A stretch of DNA of 64,000 bases from Brachypterus glaber (GCA_958510825.1 OY294049.1:24814945-24878944); one strand, 5' to 3'. Positions 1-11,092 are shown, counted from the first letter of the stretch. Made by a program: numbers and translations. Notes: generated by a model not told the origin, from the sequence alone.

Positions 1-1015
1 AAAAGCATTCGTCAAATAAATTTAACTATTGACCTTATTTAACTATTGACCTTCTTATTGGGTATATAAACTCATGAAAAGATTCATATTTATTCAGTTT
101 TATTTATAGTGTCGCTACGTCAATTTCAAAAGTGAAAATGTAGTTTCTGTGGAATTAATTTTGACATTTATTCTTGAATTAAAAATAGTTTTTAAATTTT
201 GAGACTCGTAATATCAGACATAAAAATAATTTTGGACACTTATAAATATTGAAAGTATGAACACTGATAGAAATTTTGACGAATATTAATTAACTTCGAA
301 AAATATTTTGTAAAATAATTTAAATGACTTATACGAATCAGTTCTAATGTTTACACTAAGAAAAATGTGGACAATAAATTGGGATTTGAAAATGATTGCG
401 AATAGTTGGGATTTCAAACATAGAATGTTTTAATTTAGAAGTATTTAATGGAAAACTATTACATAATGGAAATTAGAATTTAAGGGCTTTACATAAAAAT
501 AGGACTTAGAAGTAAGAATTGATCTTTCATGTTCTTGAAGAATTTCTTCACATTTATTTAATATATTATTCTTAAGTTAAGAAGAAACCGTTTTATCCAA
601 AGCGCCGTCTCCTAGAATACCCGCTCCCGAATAAAGTGATAAGTGGTTAAGTATATTCTCCGCTCGGGTATACTTTAAATCGATAGAAGATTGTATGGCC
701 AACCTAACTTAACTTAATAACAAAAGTTATATTTTGGCGCTCGGCTATAACCGAATTATATTCCACATCACTATATTAGTGATCGAATTTTCGTCATCAC
801 TACATAGATTTTTAATCTGTAAAGTTGTTAAATCTATTGATTTTAGATCAAATATTAGTAGAAAATCAGAAATTATTAAAAAATTGTTTCCTTTACTTTT
901 GACACAAAAACTAAACTTGGAAAAACAATTTGTTTGCTTTTACTGAAATTTTTGCTTAATTACTATTATTACTAAAAATATTACTAAAAAGATTTACAAT
1001 AATAACATAACGTTT
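1..1015. other. AT-rich intergenic DNA, nothing recognised
   Basis: No coding domain, RNA gene or clear repeat is visible. The open frame at 734-946 does not begin with ATG and has no recognisable motif. Confidence 0.5.
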
Positions 1016-1200
1016 ATATTTATTTTTATAATCTCTTTAAAATAAGAGAAATTTGTACGCACGCAAGTTAATGTCTAGCGGCGTTTGCTTTGCGGTAATA
1101 TCAAAGGAAACAGGCGGGTACAAAAATACTTAGCGTATATTATTTGACAAACTTATAAGTTATATAAATATTATTTTAAAGAGATTATAAAAATAAATAT
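1016..1200. mobile_element. short hairpin MITE, 29-bp inverted repeats
   Basis: Positions 1016-1044 and 1172-1200 are perfect inverted copies of each other. The interior is slightly richer in GC. No convincing target duplication flanks it, so the superfamily is open. Confidence 0.6.
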
Positions 1201-1890
1201 TAGGTTTTTGGTATCACTGTAAAGTGAAAAACATAATCTTTCTAGTGATATCGATGCGCCTTAGACGTAACCATGCAAAAATTTGAGTAAAACCAAAAAA
1301 TGTGTTTGCCAAGTTTAGTTTTCGTGTAAATTCAAAAGTAAACATTTTTTTTAATAAATTGTATTTTTCTACCAGTATTTGATCCATTAGATAGATTTAG
1401 TGAATTTCCAGATAACAAAAAACCTGAAGATAAATTTTATTTAAAAAATTACCTAAGCTGTAAAAGTTTGACAAATACTAAAATAATACACAGAATTTAA
1501 TGGAGAATCCAAATATCTAAAAATTCTATTTAAAAATCAAAAGTAGGGGTCGTTTCCGGTTAAACCGGAAGGGAAAAAAATACCTTAGGTGATATAATTC
1601 AAAATATAGCCTTATAGACCCTGTAATTTTTTTATCTCTAGGAATAAAAAAGTTATAGAGGCGAGCCACCTTTGAAAAAGACCCGATATTTGGCTCTTAC
1701 GTTAGAAGCACAGTAGGCCTCTAAAGTGCGCTGGGGTTAAATATATGTATCCAGATTACATTTTCAGGTATAATATTTGTATTTTTATCTAAAAAATAAT
1801 TAAATAAACAATTTTTAGCAATATCAATAGTTTTTTTGTTCTTCCATATTTTAAGATTAGAAATATTTTTTATTTTAGATTTTTCATAAT
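1201..1890. other. intergenic, one small palindrome
   Basis: The only structure seen is an 8-bp-arm palindrome at 1554-1570 (TTCCGGTT / AACCGGAA). No gene or larger repeat was recognised. Confidence 0.5.
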
Positions 1891-2337
1891 AATTACACAG
1901 CTTCAGATTTTTTTTTCTGATCTGGGGTTCTGACCATGTTTACAATATGTTCCTAGGGTCGCCGAATCCGAATCCGATGTCATAACTTTAACAAAACAAT
2001 AATACCGGCACACAAAAAAAAATTAATCTTGAGCGCAGTCCAGTCAATTCTTACGTATTTTGGGTCGATGAATCTAAATCCGAGGTCAGAATTTAAAATT
2101 AGCTTTCAAAATGGCGGATCCAATACGGCGGATTAGATTTTTTTAAGTTGCTAGTCTGCTCTGCCGAAGAGCTTATTTTTTTTTTCGTGTATCGATGTTA
2201 TGGTTTTTTGAAGGTTATGGCAAAATCCTGATCTGATGGGGTTAAATAGATATCGGATTCGGATTCAGCAGCACCAAAAACTTATTGTAAACCTAGTGAG
2301 AACTCCAGATCAATTTTTTTTGTGTGGCTGTGTTATT
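1891..2337. mobile_element. inverted-repeat element carrying the GAATCCGAATC motif
   Basis: Arms 1891-1981 and 2249-2337 are imperfect inverted copies. Both contain GAATCCGAATCCGAT near their inner ends and an ACACAGC-like outer end. The open frame at 2236-2430 lies mostly in the right arm and is not a gene. Part of a further arm copy follows at 2617-2720. Confidence 0.6.
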
Positions 2338-2616
2338 TATTATTTTTTATTTGATTATTTTGAATTTTTGTTGGAAAAAATAATATTTTATTTTTGTTAT
2401 ATTCCACCAAATAAAAAGTTTTATATTTAGTAGATTATTTTTTAACTTTTTTATCAACCAATCATATATATTGGGAATTTGCTACTGTAGAATATTCTAG
2501 TGAGAATCGGTGTGGTATTTTGTTTTTCAGTATTTCGCTTTTACAACCAAATATTATACCTAAAACTAATTAATAATTAAATATGAATATATTACTAATT
2601 ATGATTATTATTACTT

Positions 2617-2825
2617 TATTACACAGTCACACAAAAAAAATAAAATTCATGTTCCAGAGACTACAACAACGCATTTTTATATTTTCGGGGTCGCTGAAGC
2701 AGAATTGCTCCATTAGGTCACAATTTTTTTCTACCCATAAAAACATCTGAATTTAAGGAATTTACGTACTCTTTTTTTAAGTATATACAAAAATTGTGAT
2801 ATAAAAATACGTTGGTCTTAAATTA
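2617..2825. repeat. partial copy of the preceding element, with its own hairpin
   Basis: 2617-2720 resembles the outer-to-inner part of the arms of the 1891-2337 element (ACACAGTCACAC, then GGTCGCTGAAGC). An imperfect inverted repeat pairs about 2668-2690 with 2795-2818 (arms near CAACGCATTTTTATAT). Confidence 0.45.
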
Positions 2826-3889
2826 TGCAAATTAAAGAATATGTCTCTAAAAACATTAAGTTAAGTAATAAAACAATTTATATCATTTTGCGATGAAAAA
2901 AATATAAAAAATAATCTTCTGAATTTCATTCAAATTTGTTGTCAAAGGAAATAATTAATCCGGTCGTAATTATTTCCAGACAGCGAATTTTCATGAAAAC
3001 ATTGAATTTTTTCCCTCATAATTCTCAGGCTCTTGTGTAATTATATATGAAAATATGACAGCTGGTTTTAGTAACCGCTAGATGGTGTTGGGAAATTTTT
3101 CCCCATTTCGAAGGATTTTAATGTTTGAAGAAACACATTGTAAAACTTTCAGGTACTTTTAGGTCTATTTTCCTTTATTTTCTTTATATCTTCTGTAGTA
3201 GCAAAATGTGATTAAATAAAAAGTAACCATTTTATTTTACTTAAGGCAAGACTGGAGTTAAAATATTTTCTAGTTTTCAGCGCAAAAGACATAAATTATA
3301 CTTTAACCAAGTATAAATGAATATAAATAGTCTGAAGGAACGTTTCCATTTAACAATGACAGTCGGTAAACGATGGCAACATTTATTTAGTCATTAACAA
3401 CTTAGTTGGAGTAAATAACACTTTTTTATTTACAGTTTTATATATACACGGAATTAACCCATACACTGTATATGCTGCCACAAATTTACATGCAAATTAC
3501 AGGGGATTTGCAATATATTTACACCCATTTAAAATCAATTTTCCTTTATACGTTAACATTTAAAACCAGCTGTAAATATTTAATGCTTTGTACTTTATCT
3601 TTACACTGTAAAACATGGAGGTAAAATTAGAGGGTAATATTAACCCTCTGCCACAGACATCTTATGTATGGAACGTTACTACAGATATGGAGTAAAAATT
3701 ACGAATTTCTTTCTTTAAACAATTTAAAAGTCGAACAAAATTTTTAAAATTTTGACTTGAGTATTTATTGTTAAACGTGTTCTTTATAGCTTTAATTATA
3801 ATTATAATTATAATTATAATAATTATTTATTATAAATTCAATAGAACATAATATTTAAATGAGTTATTTATATATATAATATAATTTGT
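2826..3889. other. AT-rich intergenic with small repeats
   Basis: About 3333-3412 resembles 18187-18262 (shared core GGTAAACGATGG), so it is a diverged dispersed repeat. A short TAATTA-type microsatellite lies at about 3789-3830. Nothing else was recognised. Confidence 0.45.
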
Positions 3890-3897
3890 ACTATAAT

Positions 3898-4086
3898 CAA
3901 GGGCGTCTTTTTTTCTATGGGGAGGGGGGGGGATAATACCAAGATCATAGATTTTTTTGTATTAGAAATGAAAAAATAAGTAAAGGAATATAAATTTATA
4001 TTTTTTTTAGAATAACAAATGCAATATAAAAAAAATTGTCCTGGGGTAGGGTAATTACCCCCATTACCCCCTCATCTACGCCCTTG
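3898..4086. mobile_element. hAT-like MITE with 8-bp target duplication
   Basis: The element begins CAAGGGCGT and ends ACGCCCTTG. It is bounded by perfect direct repeats ACTATAAT at 3890-3897 and 4087-4094. The inverted ends continue imperfectly into G-rich and C-rich tracts. An 8-bp target duplication with CA..TG ends is the hAT pattern. There is no transposase, so it is non-autonomous. Confidence 0.75.
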
Positions 4087-4304
4087 ACTATAATGTTATT
4101 TTTCCCTAATTTTAACTTGGTAAGGAAATTCATTTAAATAACTTGGTAGAAGAAAGAAAAAAAATATTTATTTTTTTATTTGAGGTTATGTGTTTGAAGT
4201 TTACTAATTTTCTGACAGCTGATTTGTAAAATCAGCTGATCGTCACTTCCCAACCGTTGCCACAGGCAACGGGTGGGAAATAGGCACTAACCAGTAACTG
4301 GGTA

Positions 4305-4407
4305 GTAGAAAATAGTCATTTGTGCAACTAGAGAGCAAAGTACAAAATTTCCTACTAGAGACGGAAATTGTACTTTGCGCTCTAGTTGCGCACACTATTT
4401 TTTCTAC
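4305..4407. repeat. CpG-containing hairpin element
   Basis: GTAGAAAATAGT at 4305 is inverted as ACTATTTTTTCTAC, ending at 4407. Inside, arms around GCAACTAGAGAGCAAAGTAC pair with GTACTTTGCGCTCTAGTTGC. It belongs structurally to the ATAGTAT-ended hairpins seen elsewhere in the window. A separate small palindrome (CAGCTGATTT / AAATCAGCTG) lies at about 4217-4239. Confidence 0.55.
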
Positions 4408-4975
4408 GGCCCATAAAAAAAAATATTTTTAAAATTTATTAAAATATTTATAAATATAAAGCATGAAGAATACAGATTAAAGAGTGGATGGCTCAACAAT
4501 TTACGTTTTTTCAGTTAAATATGCCAGTATTATGTTTTTTTAATGTTTGTTGCATTTTTACTACGTTTCTAAGTACATGTAAACTTTTTCGTACTTTACC
4601 CTGGACATTTTTGGTAATAGTTTCCAAATTTTATTTCAGTAATTAATAAATGGAAGAATTCCTTCTAAATTCTCTTCGATCCATCCATAATATGGATATT
4701 CCATATTGATTTATTAATAAGTTAAAAATTTAATTTAACGCTACAATCACGAATTTGAAACAGAGATTTTAATTGTTTTAATTTCGGGGAAAATAAGCAA
4801 TCCGGCAACACTGTTCTGTATCTCTTTTGACCTCGGGAGCGCCGAGTCGTTCCGATCTAACAAGGATGGTCAACTTGCTTCGCGTTTTTTATTTGTTTAT
4901 TTTAAACAGTGCGCAGAGAAACTGAATGGAAAGAGCTATTTTGAGTAGAGTAAATTAATAAATGAAGTTGCAAAA
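4408..4975. other. intergenic, nothing recognised
   Basis: AT-rich sequence without a clear repeat or coding domain. Confidence 0.45.
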
Positions 4976-5125
4976 TGCAACTTCGCGTTCAAGTATTACG
5001 TAACGCAAATTTTGATCTTTTTGAACCCCCGCCCCCCCCCCCTGTAACGCTATTTTCCTATACCATTAACATGGGCGTAACACTCCAAAATGAGCGTTAC
5101 GTAATTCTTGAACTTTCCCTCGGCC
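4976..5125. mobile_element. GTTCAAGTATTACGTAACGC inverted-repeat MITE
   Basis: GTTCAAGTATTACGTAACGC near 4987 is inverted as GCGTTACGTAATTCTTGAAC near 5092-5111. The interior has a C-rich tract and ATGGGCGTAACACT. A second member of the family is at 34974-35105. The open frame at 4975-5175 is a by-product of this element. Confidence 0.65.
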
Positions 5126-5296
5126 GTAGAAAAAAAACATTACATTGTTGTTGGACCGATATAATATTTATATAAAAATAAGAAAACAATTTTCATAAGT
5201 GACACTGGTTCACAAATAAAAATAAATTATACTTTTTTTTAAATTCTTTTATTTATATTACTCATATTATTTTAAATAAATAATATTTGTTATTCT

Positions 5297-5360
<64 letters not shown>

Positions 5361-5632
5361 TCCAAACCCCCCCCCCCCCTGTAACGCTATTTTCTTATAC
5401 CATTAACATGGGCGTAACACTCCAAAATGAGCGTTACGTAATTCTTGAACTTTCCCTCGGCCGTAGAAAAAAAACATTACATTGTTGTTGGACCGATATA
5501 ATATTTATATAAAAATAAGAAAACAATTTTGATAAGTGACACTGGTTCACAAATAAAAATAAATTATACTTTTTTTTTAATTCTTTTATTCATATTACTC
5601 ATATTATTTTAAATAAATAATATTTGTTATTC

Positions 5633-5692
<60 letters not shown>
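5028..5692. repeat. two tandem copies of a ~337-bp unit separated by (TA)n
   Basis: The segment from the C-tract through GTAACGC (5044) to the TA microsatellite is repeated at 5381, a 337-bp offset. The copies are nearly identical. Each ends in a long (TA)n tract (about 5307-5353 and 5638-5690). The duplicated unit starts inside the MITE at 4976, so the duplication is younger than that insertion. Confidence 0.8.
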
Positions 5693-5694
<2 letters not shown>

Positions 5695-6529
5695 CTGTGT
5701 TGTTCTGTTTTTTTTTGACGTTATTTAAAAATATTTAAAGTTGTCTCTACATCACTTTATGTTAAAAGGTGATGCAATAACTTTACAGTGTATTTTATTT
5801 TAATGTACTTCACACCTGTATTTTATTTTTAACAGTGTATGTTTGAATTAATCTGTAGCAGGAGAGTACTGTGTCAGTCAAAACTGATTTTACCGTAGTG
5901 GGTGGCGTTTTTTAAATGTTTGTTTATATTTTTCTTTCTGTTCTTATCTGGTCTATATTTGACTATATGTTACCATTTAAAAAGTCTATGACTAAAATGC
6001 CTTTTCCGCTTTAAGTAAGTACATCTATTAATTTTATTTGGGAAAATTTTATATGTGAGATGTGTACTATTTACATTTATTTTTAAGTGTACTTATTACG
6101 TAATTTTCCTATTTTAGTCAACCCTGAGGATGTTTACAAAGAATAAGCGAAACTGTCGTTTTAGTTAACAAAGTTTTTGGCGTTGTTGTGTTTTTGGCCT
6201 ATATCCCACAACTCAACCAATTTATAAAAATTTGAGGTCGTTACCAGTTTTTAATTAATAAAAATAAAGTCATTTACTATTTTCTATGACCCGTGCTCCG
6301 CGAGATTTTCAAAGTGGTCTAGTTTCTAAACTATTGATTGTTGTGGGTAAACTTGTCGAGAACTATAACATATCCAAAATTCAACCAAATCTAACTAAAA
6401 CCACTAGAAGGGAGCGAGGTACTTTGGGGTTCAGCAAGCTTTTACATTGTTAAATTTTCAAATTTTCAGCCACTAAAAATACTAAAAAAAAAAAAGTCTG
6501 GTTAGTAGTAATTAAAATTAATTTTGCTT
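5693..6529. other. intergenic with one hammerhead-like motif
   Basis: No gene. The stem-loop near 6124-6153 is listed separately. The rest is AT-rich without a recognised repeat. Confidence 0.4.
6124..6153 (+). other. CTGAGGA-stem-GAAAC motif, hammerhead-like but offset
   Basis: CTGAGGA (6124-6130) is followed by a possible 5-bp stem GTTTA (6132-6136) / TAAGC (6144-6148) and then GAAAC (6149-6153). These are the two conserved hammerhead boxes around a stem, but the pairing is shifted by one base and stems I and III are not clear. Activity is doubtful; it may be a relic of a retroelement end. Confidence 0.2.
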
Positions 6530-7850
6530 TCCCATTTTTTTAAATTTTCAAAATTTTGGGAAAGCCTCATATTCATGCAAACAAACAATTTTTTGCGAAT
6601 TTTTGCGTTTTATGAAATTTTTCGTCGATATAATCAATTTCGAGTAAAAAAGAAAAAAATTCGGTCGATAGGTCGATCGGTCTGTCTGGGGAATCTTGTG
6701 GGCACGATGGGGACCGGTCTTTACACAAAACAAATTACCTCGCAAGCAATTACGTCGAAAAAAATACCTCGAAAAAAATTATCTCGAAAGGACATTACCT
6801 CGAACAGACGTTACCTCGAAACAAATTACCTCGTACGGACAATACATCACATAGACATTACCTCGAAAGACATTAACTCGAAAGATTTTACCTAGAACGG
6901 GTTTTACCTCGAAAAGGGTAGTTTTTAATTTTCTATCTGTTTCTTTGTGATTATTGTATATTTTAGTATCTTTGCTCATGTTTTATCATTTATTTATTAA
7001 ATTTAAATTTAATACGGGCAATTATTTGCTTTTAGTTTTAGTACATTTTTTAAAATAAATCGGTTAACCTATATCAAAGGTTTTGCTGTAGATTTATTAG
7101 CAGTTTTTTGATTATTTGTAAATATATCAATATTATTGTTTTAAATAACTAAGTTTAAAACTGTTAAATTTCCCTTCTTTTTCCAAAAAAAAATGTTGTT
7201 TTGGTTTACCTTTTTTAAATAAATTTTTAAAAAATTTATGTCAGTTAGAGGTATATTTTTATGTGGGGTAATGTCCGTGAGAGGTATTTTCTTGCGAGGT
7301 AACGTTCTTTAGAAGTAGTTTTGTGCGAGGTAATGGGCTTTCGAGGGAACATTTTTCGAGGTAACGGTGTGCGAGATATTTTTATCGAGGTAAAAATTTT
7401 CGAGGTAATTGCTTGCGAGGTTAATTATTTCGAGGTAAGATCCGGGCACGATAACTTAAGAACGCTTTAAGCTAGAGACCTAATATTTGGCATACAGCTA
7501 TGTTATCAACATTTCTCGGTCGGGATTGTTGGTGGGCTAATGGGAAAAATACTGTATATTGTATTTTCCCCAAATAGTATTTAGGGGTTTTCGAGGTTCC
7601 TAAAATTGAATCTGATAATAAAAATATTCTACCCACCCTCACGGGGGTGAGGGGATAAATATGTTTAAATGTTTTCAATATGCTCGTCAAAATTTGTATA
7701 TAAGGGTTTTTGGGTTAACGAAACTGAATCTGATAATACAAACTTTCCCGGCCGGGGATGGGGTGATTATTTTTAAATGTTTAAAATATTTTCAACGAAA
7801 TTGGTGTAAAGGAGTTTTTGAGGTAGCTAAAAAATGAGAAAGCTCTTTTA
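6530..7850 (+). repeat. composite repeat family K, copy A (interrupted)
   Basis: The head (6530-6708, continuing 7444-7575) contains GGGAAAGCC, TTTTTGCG, a TCGATCGGTC tetranucleotide tract and CGATAACTTAAGAACGC. It is followed by about 2.5 tandem units (about 7575-7850) of roughly 110-125 bp, each with TGAATCTGATAATA and a GC-rich palindrome. Similar blocks lie at 37683-38290 and 62705-63695. A foldback-like element interrupts it. The open frames here are by-products. Confidence 0.65.
6709..7443. mobile_element. foldback-like element with subrepeat TIRs and 9-bp TSD
   Basis: The element is bounded by GGGCACGAT at 6700-6708 and 7444-7452, and the uninterrupted family K copies at 37.87 and 62.89 kb show the continuous host sequence. 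The left arm (6735-6915) is an array of degenerate TTACCTCGAAA-type units of about 15-17 bp; the right arm (about 7250-7440) holds the same units inverted (CGAGGTAA). The middle (6916-7250) is AT-rich with no transposase. Long TIRs built from short tandem subrepeats plus a 9-bp duplication match Drosophila Foldback and some Mutator-like elements. Confidence 0.75.
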
Positions 7851-8192
7851 CTATTTTGGAGAATTTTATAAATAAAAAAAAATTAAATATATTAAAAAAT
7901 TTTTAAATTTTATCAATTTTCATACTTAATTTTTATTCAGCAGTGGGTAAGTTTTCGTAGACATACCCCAATGTAGATATCCTATACTGAACAAAAAGTG
8001 CACTTAATATTAACTAAAATTATATTAAATTTGAGCTTGTGAAAGTTGTTAATTGGTATAAACTTTTATTAAAATAATACCTAAAATTAATTACCTGCAT
8101 GTAAAATTATTTCATGAATTAAACTAGTTTAAAAGGTTTTGGAGCGCACAAATCTGCCAAGAAATTTTTGATACTAGTACCGTTTTCGATAT
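7851..8192. other. intergenic, nothing recognised
   Basis: AT-rich, with no clear structure. Confidence 0.4.
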
Positions 8193-8193
8193 A

Positions 8194-8345
8194 CAGGGTG
8201 ATTAGTAACTGACATGCCAAAATTTACGGTGATTCTCTATCCAAAAATATGAAAAAAAAGTTCCTGTAAAGGTTGGTCCGGAAATAAGCTCTAAGAGAGC
8301 TACGGCCCTTCCAAGATGGACATAATAAATGGGGATCAAAAAAAT
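8194..8345 (+). mobile_element. transposon end CAGGGTGATTAGTAA
   Basis: CAGGGTGATTAGTAA follows a TA dinucleotide and continues into GGTTGGTCCGGAAAT and CTACGGCCCTTCCAAGATGG. Related sequence is at 41851-42010 (same terminus) and 61010-61150 (inverted, internal part). The form resembles Tc1/mariner-type non-autonomous ends. The other end was not found. Confidence 0.5.
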
Positions 8346-8493
8346 CACCAATAAAATTAGAATGCTGCAGAGATTTTTTATTATTCATTAAAAACAAAGC
8401 AAAAAAGTATTCTTCGCCAAAACACTTGTATTTAACAAAAAATGAAAAATTTTGCGAAATTTTTCGATTTTTGTAATCAAAGAATATGTTTTA

Positions 8494-8625
8494 TATACTG
8501 CCCCACTACGCAGTAACTCTATTTGTTGCACAGCAGCGTTTTCGAAATAATTCATCAGAGTTGACGTCAAAACGACGCTAGGCGACAAATGGAGTTACTG
8601 TTTTCTAGCGTAGTAGGGCAGTATA
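8494..8625. mobile_element. TATACTGCC hairpin MITE, copy 1
   Basis: TATACTGCC at 8494 is inverted as GGGCAGTATA, ending at 8625, and the arms include CAGTAACTC / GAGTTACTG. The interior contains CAGCGTTTTCG and GTTGACGTC, which occur inverted in the homologous element at 38632-38770. Ends and size fit a TA-target MITE. Confidence 0.65.
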
Positions 8626-9295
8626 GGGGAGGGATAAATTTTGGACCGCAATATTTATTTTTTTTTAATCAGATTAAAATTAATTTTACCAAAAAAAAAA
8701 ACGATTACGAAAAAATGCATCAGCCGAAACATTGAAATTTTTCGGAAAATTTGGCTAATCAAAAGCTATTTTTAATTTTTATAGTGTACCGCATGATACC
8801 GAATTCATGACAAACATTTATAATTTTCTCTGATTTTCCGTTTGATTCCTATCAATATTGTCGAAACGTGAAATTTTATATAAAAATCCAAATCAAATGT
8901 CACTTTTAAATTTAACTCTATAAAGGAATTGACTTTTACTATAGAATTTTCACAATCAATGAGAAAGTCCTCAACCAAAATTACATATAGCTACTATATC
9001 ACGCTTTTTTGCGATCATCAGTGGCATCAGTGGTATGGTATTATTTTCATTTATAATTTGATTTGTCGTGTCGGCACTAGGTGCTGGCTTCAAGATAAAA
9101 GTTTTTGTCCATCGGTGTATCTAATTATTATCAGTTTGGTCTGCCAACATCAAATGAAGTACTTTTGTGCAACATTAGGTGGCGCCATTAATTTTTACGC
9201 TTTCGATACATAAATATTTTGATCGTAGATAAGTATTTTTAATATTTTCAACAATCGGTGCGAAAGCCACCATACCAATATATCAGCTTAGATTG
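8626..9295. other. intergenic; unsupported open frame
   Basis: The 94-codon open frame at 8929-9213 does not start with ATG, shows no domain and has no coding-like context. It is not called as a gene. Confidence 0.4.
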
Positions 9296-9299
9296 TTAA

Positions 9300-9810
9300 C
9301 CTGCTAACTCCACTTTTGGAGGAATTGTCGTTTTTAATACCGTTGAAAAGAGGGCACTTAGTTACACCATCTGCAAAAAACAAGCAACTCTAACCTTTTC
9401 CCAAATATAACATTTTTACATGATGCTCTACTAGCTCTACTGCTCTCCGCCACTTCCAGCAATTATTGCAAAGGTTTTTATTTTTTAAATAATTGCTTTT
9501 TGATGTTGATGACAGCATTTTGTACTTTCATTTTTTAAAAGAAAAACCTTTGCAATAATTACTTTAATTTTTGAAAAAACCTGCCAACTTCTTGATGGAG
9601 ATTTTTCTCAAAGGTAGAAAACCTGCCATCTCCTTTTTAATTCAATAAAAATCAAGCCCAAATTATTTTTTTTGTAGTTGATAGTTGTTAAAACCTCCAA
9701 AACACGCTAATAAAGAAACGGGAGTTTTCATTTTGTTATACAATAATTATAGAAATAATTATAAGGTTTTTCTCGTCTCCTGTAAAGTTTGGTCAAAAGG
9801 AGTTAGCAGG
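9300..9810. mobile_element. TTAA-flanked piggyBac-type MITE
   Basis: TTAA at 9296-9299 and 9811-9814 flanks an element starting CCTGCTAACTCC and ending GGAGTTAGCAGG. Inside, TTGCAAAGGTTTTT and AAAAACCTTTGCAA form a second inverted pair. TTAA targets with CC-starting short TIRs are the piggyBac pattern. It has no transposase. Confidence 0.75.
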
Positions 9811-10039
9811 TTAACACTCTAATATGTTATTTTAGTTGGGGATTTTCTCATTGATTGTAAAAATTTTGTAGCAGTGCAATTTCTTTATAGATTTAAACAG
9901 TTAGCCGTCTATAAAGCACTAAACATTATTCTCATTTAAATTTAACATGTACTTTAATAAGATATGATTCTAATATGAATTAATAAGAAATGATTCTAAT
10001 TCATAATAAAAATCACTAGATTTCTTTGATTTTCAGTTA

Positions 10040-10410
10040 AATTTGTGATGATAACTGTCAATACTTTTACCGCACATAGTTTAATCGCACAAGAATACTT
10101 TTATTTTAATGACTAAAACTTAAAAAACCACAAAAAAAAATGCAATAATTTCTAATTAATATTGTTTGATGAAAAAATTGTAAAATCAAACCAAACAATT
10201 CAGCACAAATAAAATAACGCGGAATTTTCTATGCGCGGTAAATGTTTTGCGTTAATTTTAATCGCTGTAAAAACTTTTAGCGGTTTATGTTTTCGCGATT
10301 TCTGATTTGCTGTAATAAAGTTTCTCAGTAAATGTTAAAAGCAGTTAATAAAATTTTGAGGTCATTTTTTCGCGGTACATTTTTTCACGGAAAATTTTTT
10401 AACAAAATCT
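10040..10410. mobile_element. degenerate foldback-like array of GCGGTAAATGTTTT units
   Basis: From about 10220 to 10400 roughly ten degenerate units of 14-18 bp occur, close to GCGGTAAATGTTTT. The left edge (about 10050-10090) carries the inverse (TTTTACCGCAC, TTTAATCGCAC). The plan resembles the 6709-7443 element but with a different subrepeat. No target duplication was identified. Confidence 0.45.
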
Positions 10411-10814
10411 CTCACTCTCCACATATTTATAAATACTTAACCTTTTACGTTGCTGTAGTCGGGTAAAAATAAGAAACTTTGTTGCAAACCTTTCCAATCA
10501 GAAAATAAAACACCCAAGTCCCAATCGATATTTATTCACGTTTAGTTTTTTTTTTATATTTTGACAATATATTGTGCAAAGAAACGACTCTAATTCTTTA
10601 AGTAAATTCCACTTGACCTAGTTTTGATTTTCTGTCACGAACATGTTTATATAAATCAAGGTGCACGTATTATTAAAATTTCATAAACAACACATTTGTA
10701 ATTAAAATAAAATTTTATAAAACAAAAAAAAATCTGGAATATTAAATTTAAAAAAATAACATTAAAATATCATTTAAATTGAAAAAAATATATAATTTAA
10801 TTGTCAGTATATTC
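10411..10814. other. intergenic, nothing recognised
   Basis: AT-rich, no supported feature. Confidence 0.4.
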
Positions 10815-11092
10815 GTAATAGTCGCAATTATCATAATTATCATAATTGTCATAACTGTCATAATGGTCATAATTATCATAATTTTCATAATTGCAATAAC
10901 TGTTATAACTGTCATAATTGTCATAATTGTCATAATAGTCATAATTGTCACAATTGTTATAATTGTCACAATTGTTATAATTGTCACAATTGTCATAATT
11001 GTCATAATTTTCATAATTGTCATAATTGTCATAATAATTATTATCATAATTGTCATAGTTGTCATTATTGTCATAATTGTATATAATAATTG
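10815..11092. repeat. minisatellite, 9-bp unit CATAATTGT
   Basis: About 30 degenerate tandem copies of CATAATTGT. Because 9 is a multiple of three and the unit lacks stops in some frames, it produces long low-complexity open frames on both strands (10748-11074 minus, 10779-11102 plus). These are artefacts. Confidence 0.9.

Noticed and set aside
690..720. Insect telomeric repeat (TTAGG)n
   Set aside because: Only a short AACCTAACTTAACTT phrase occurs, not a tandem array.
8929..9213. 94-codon open frame
   Set aside because: No ATG start, no recognisable domain, and no splice or promoter context.
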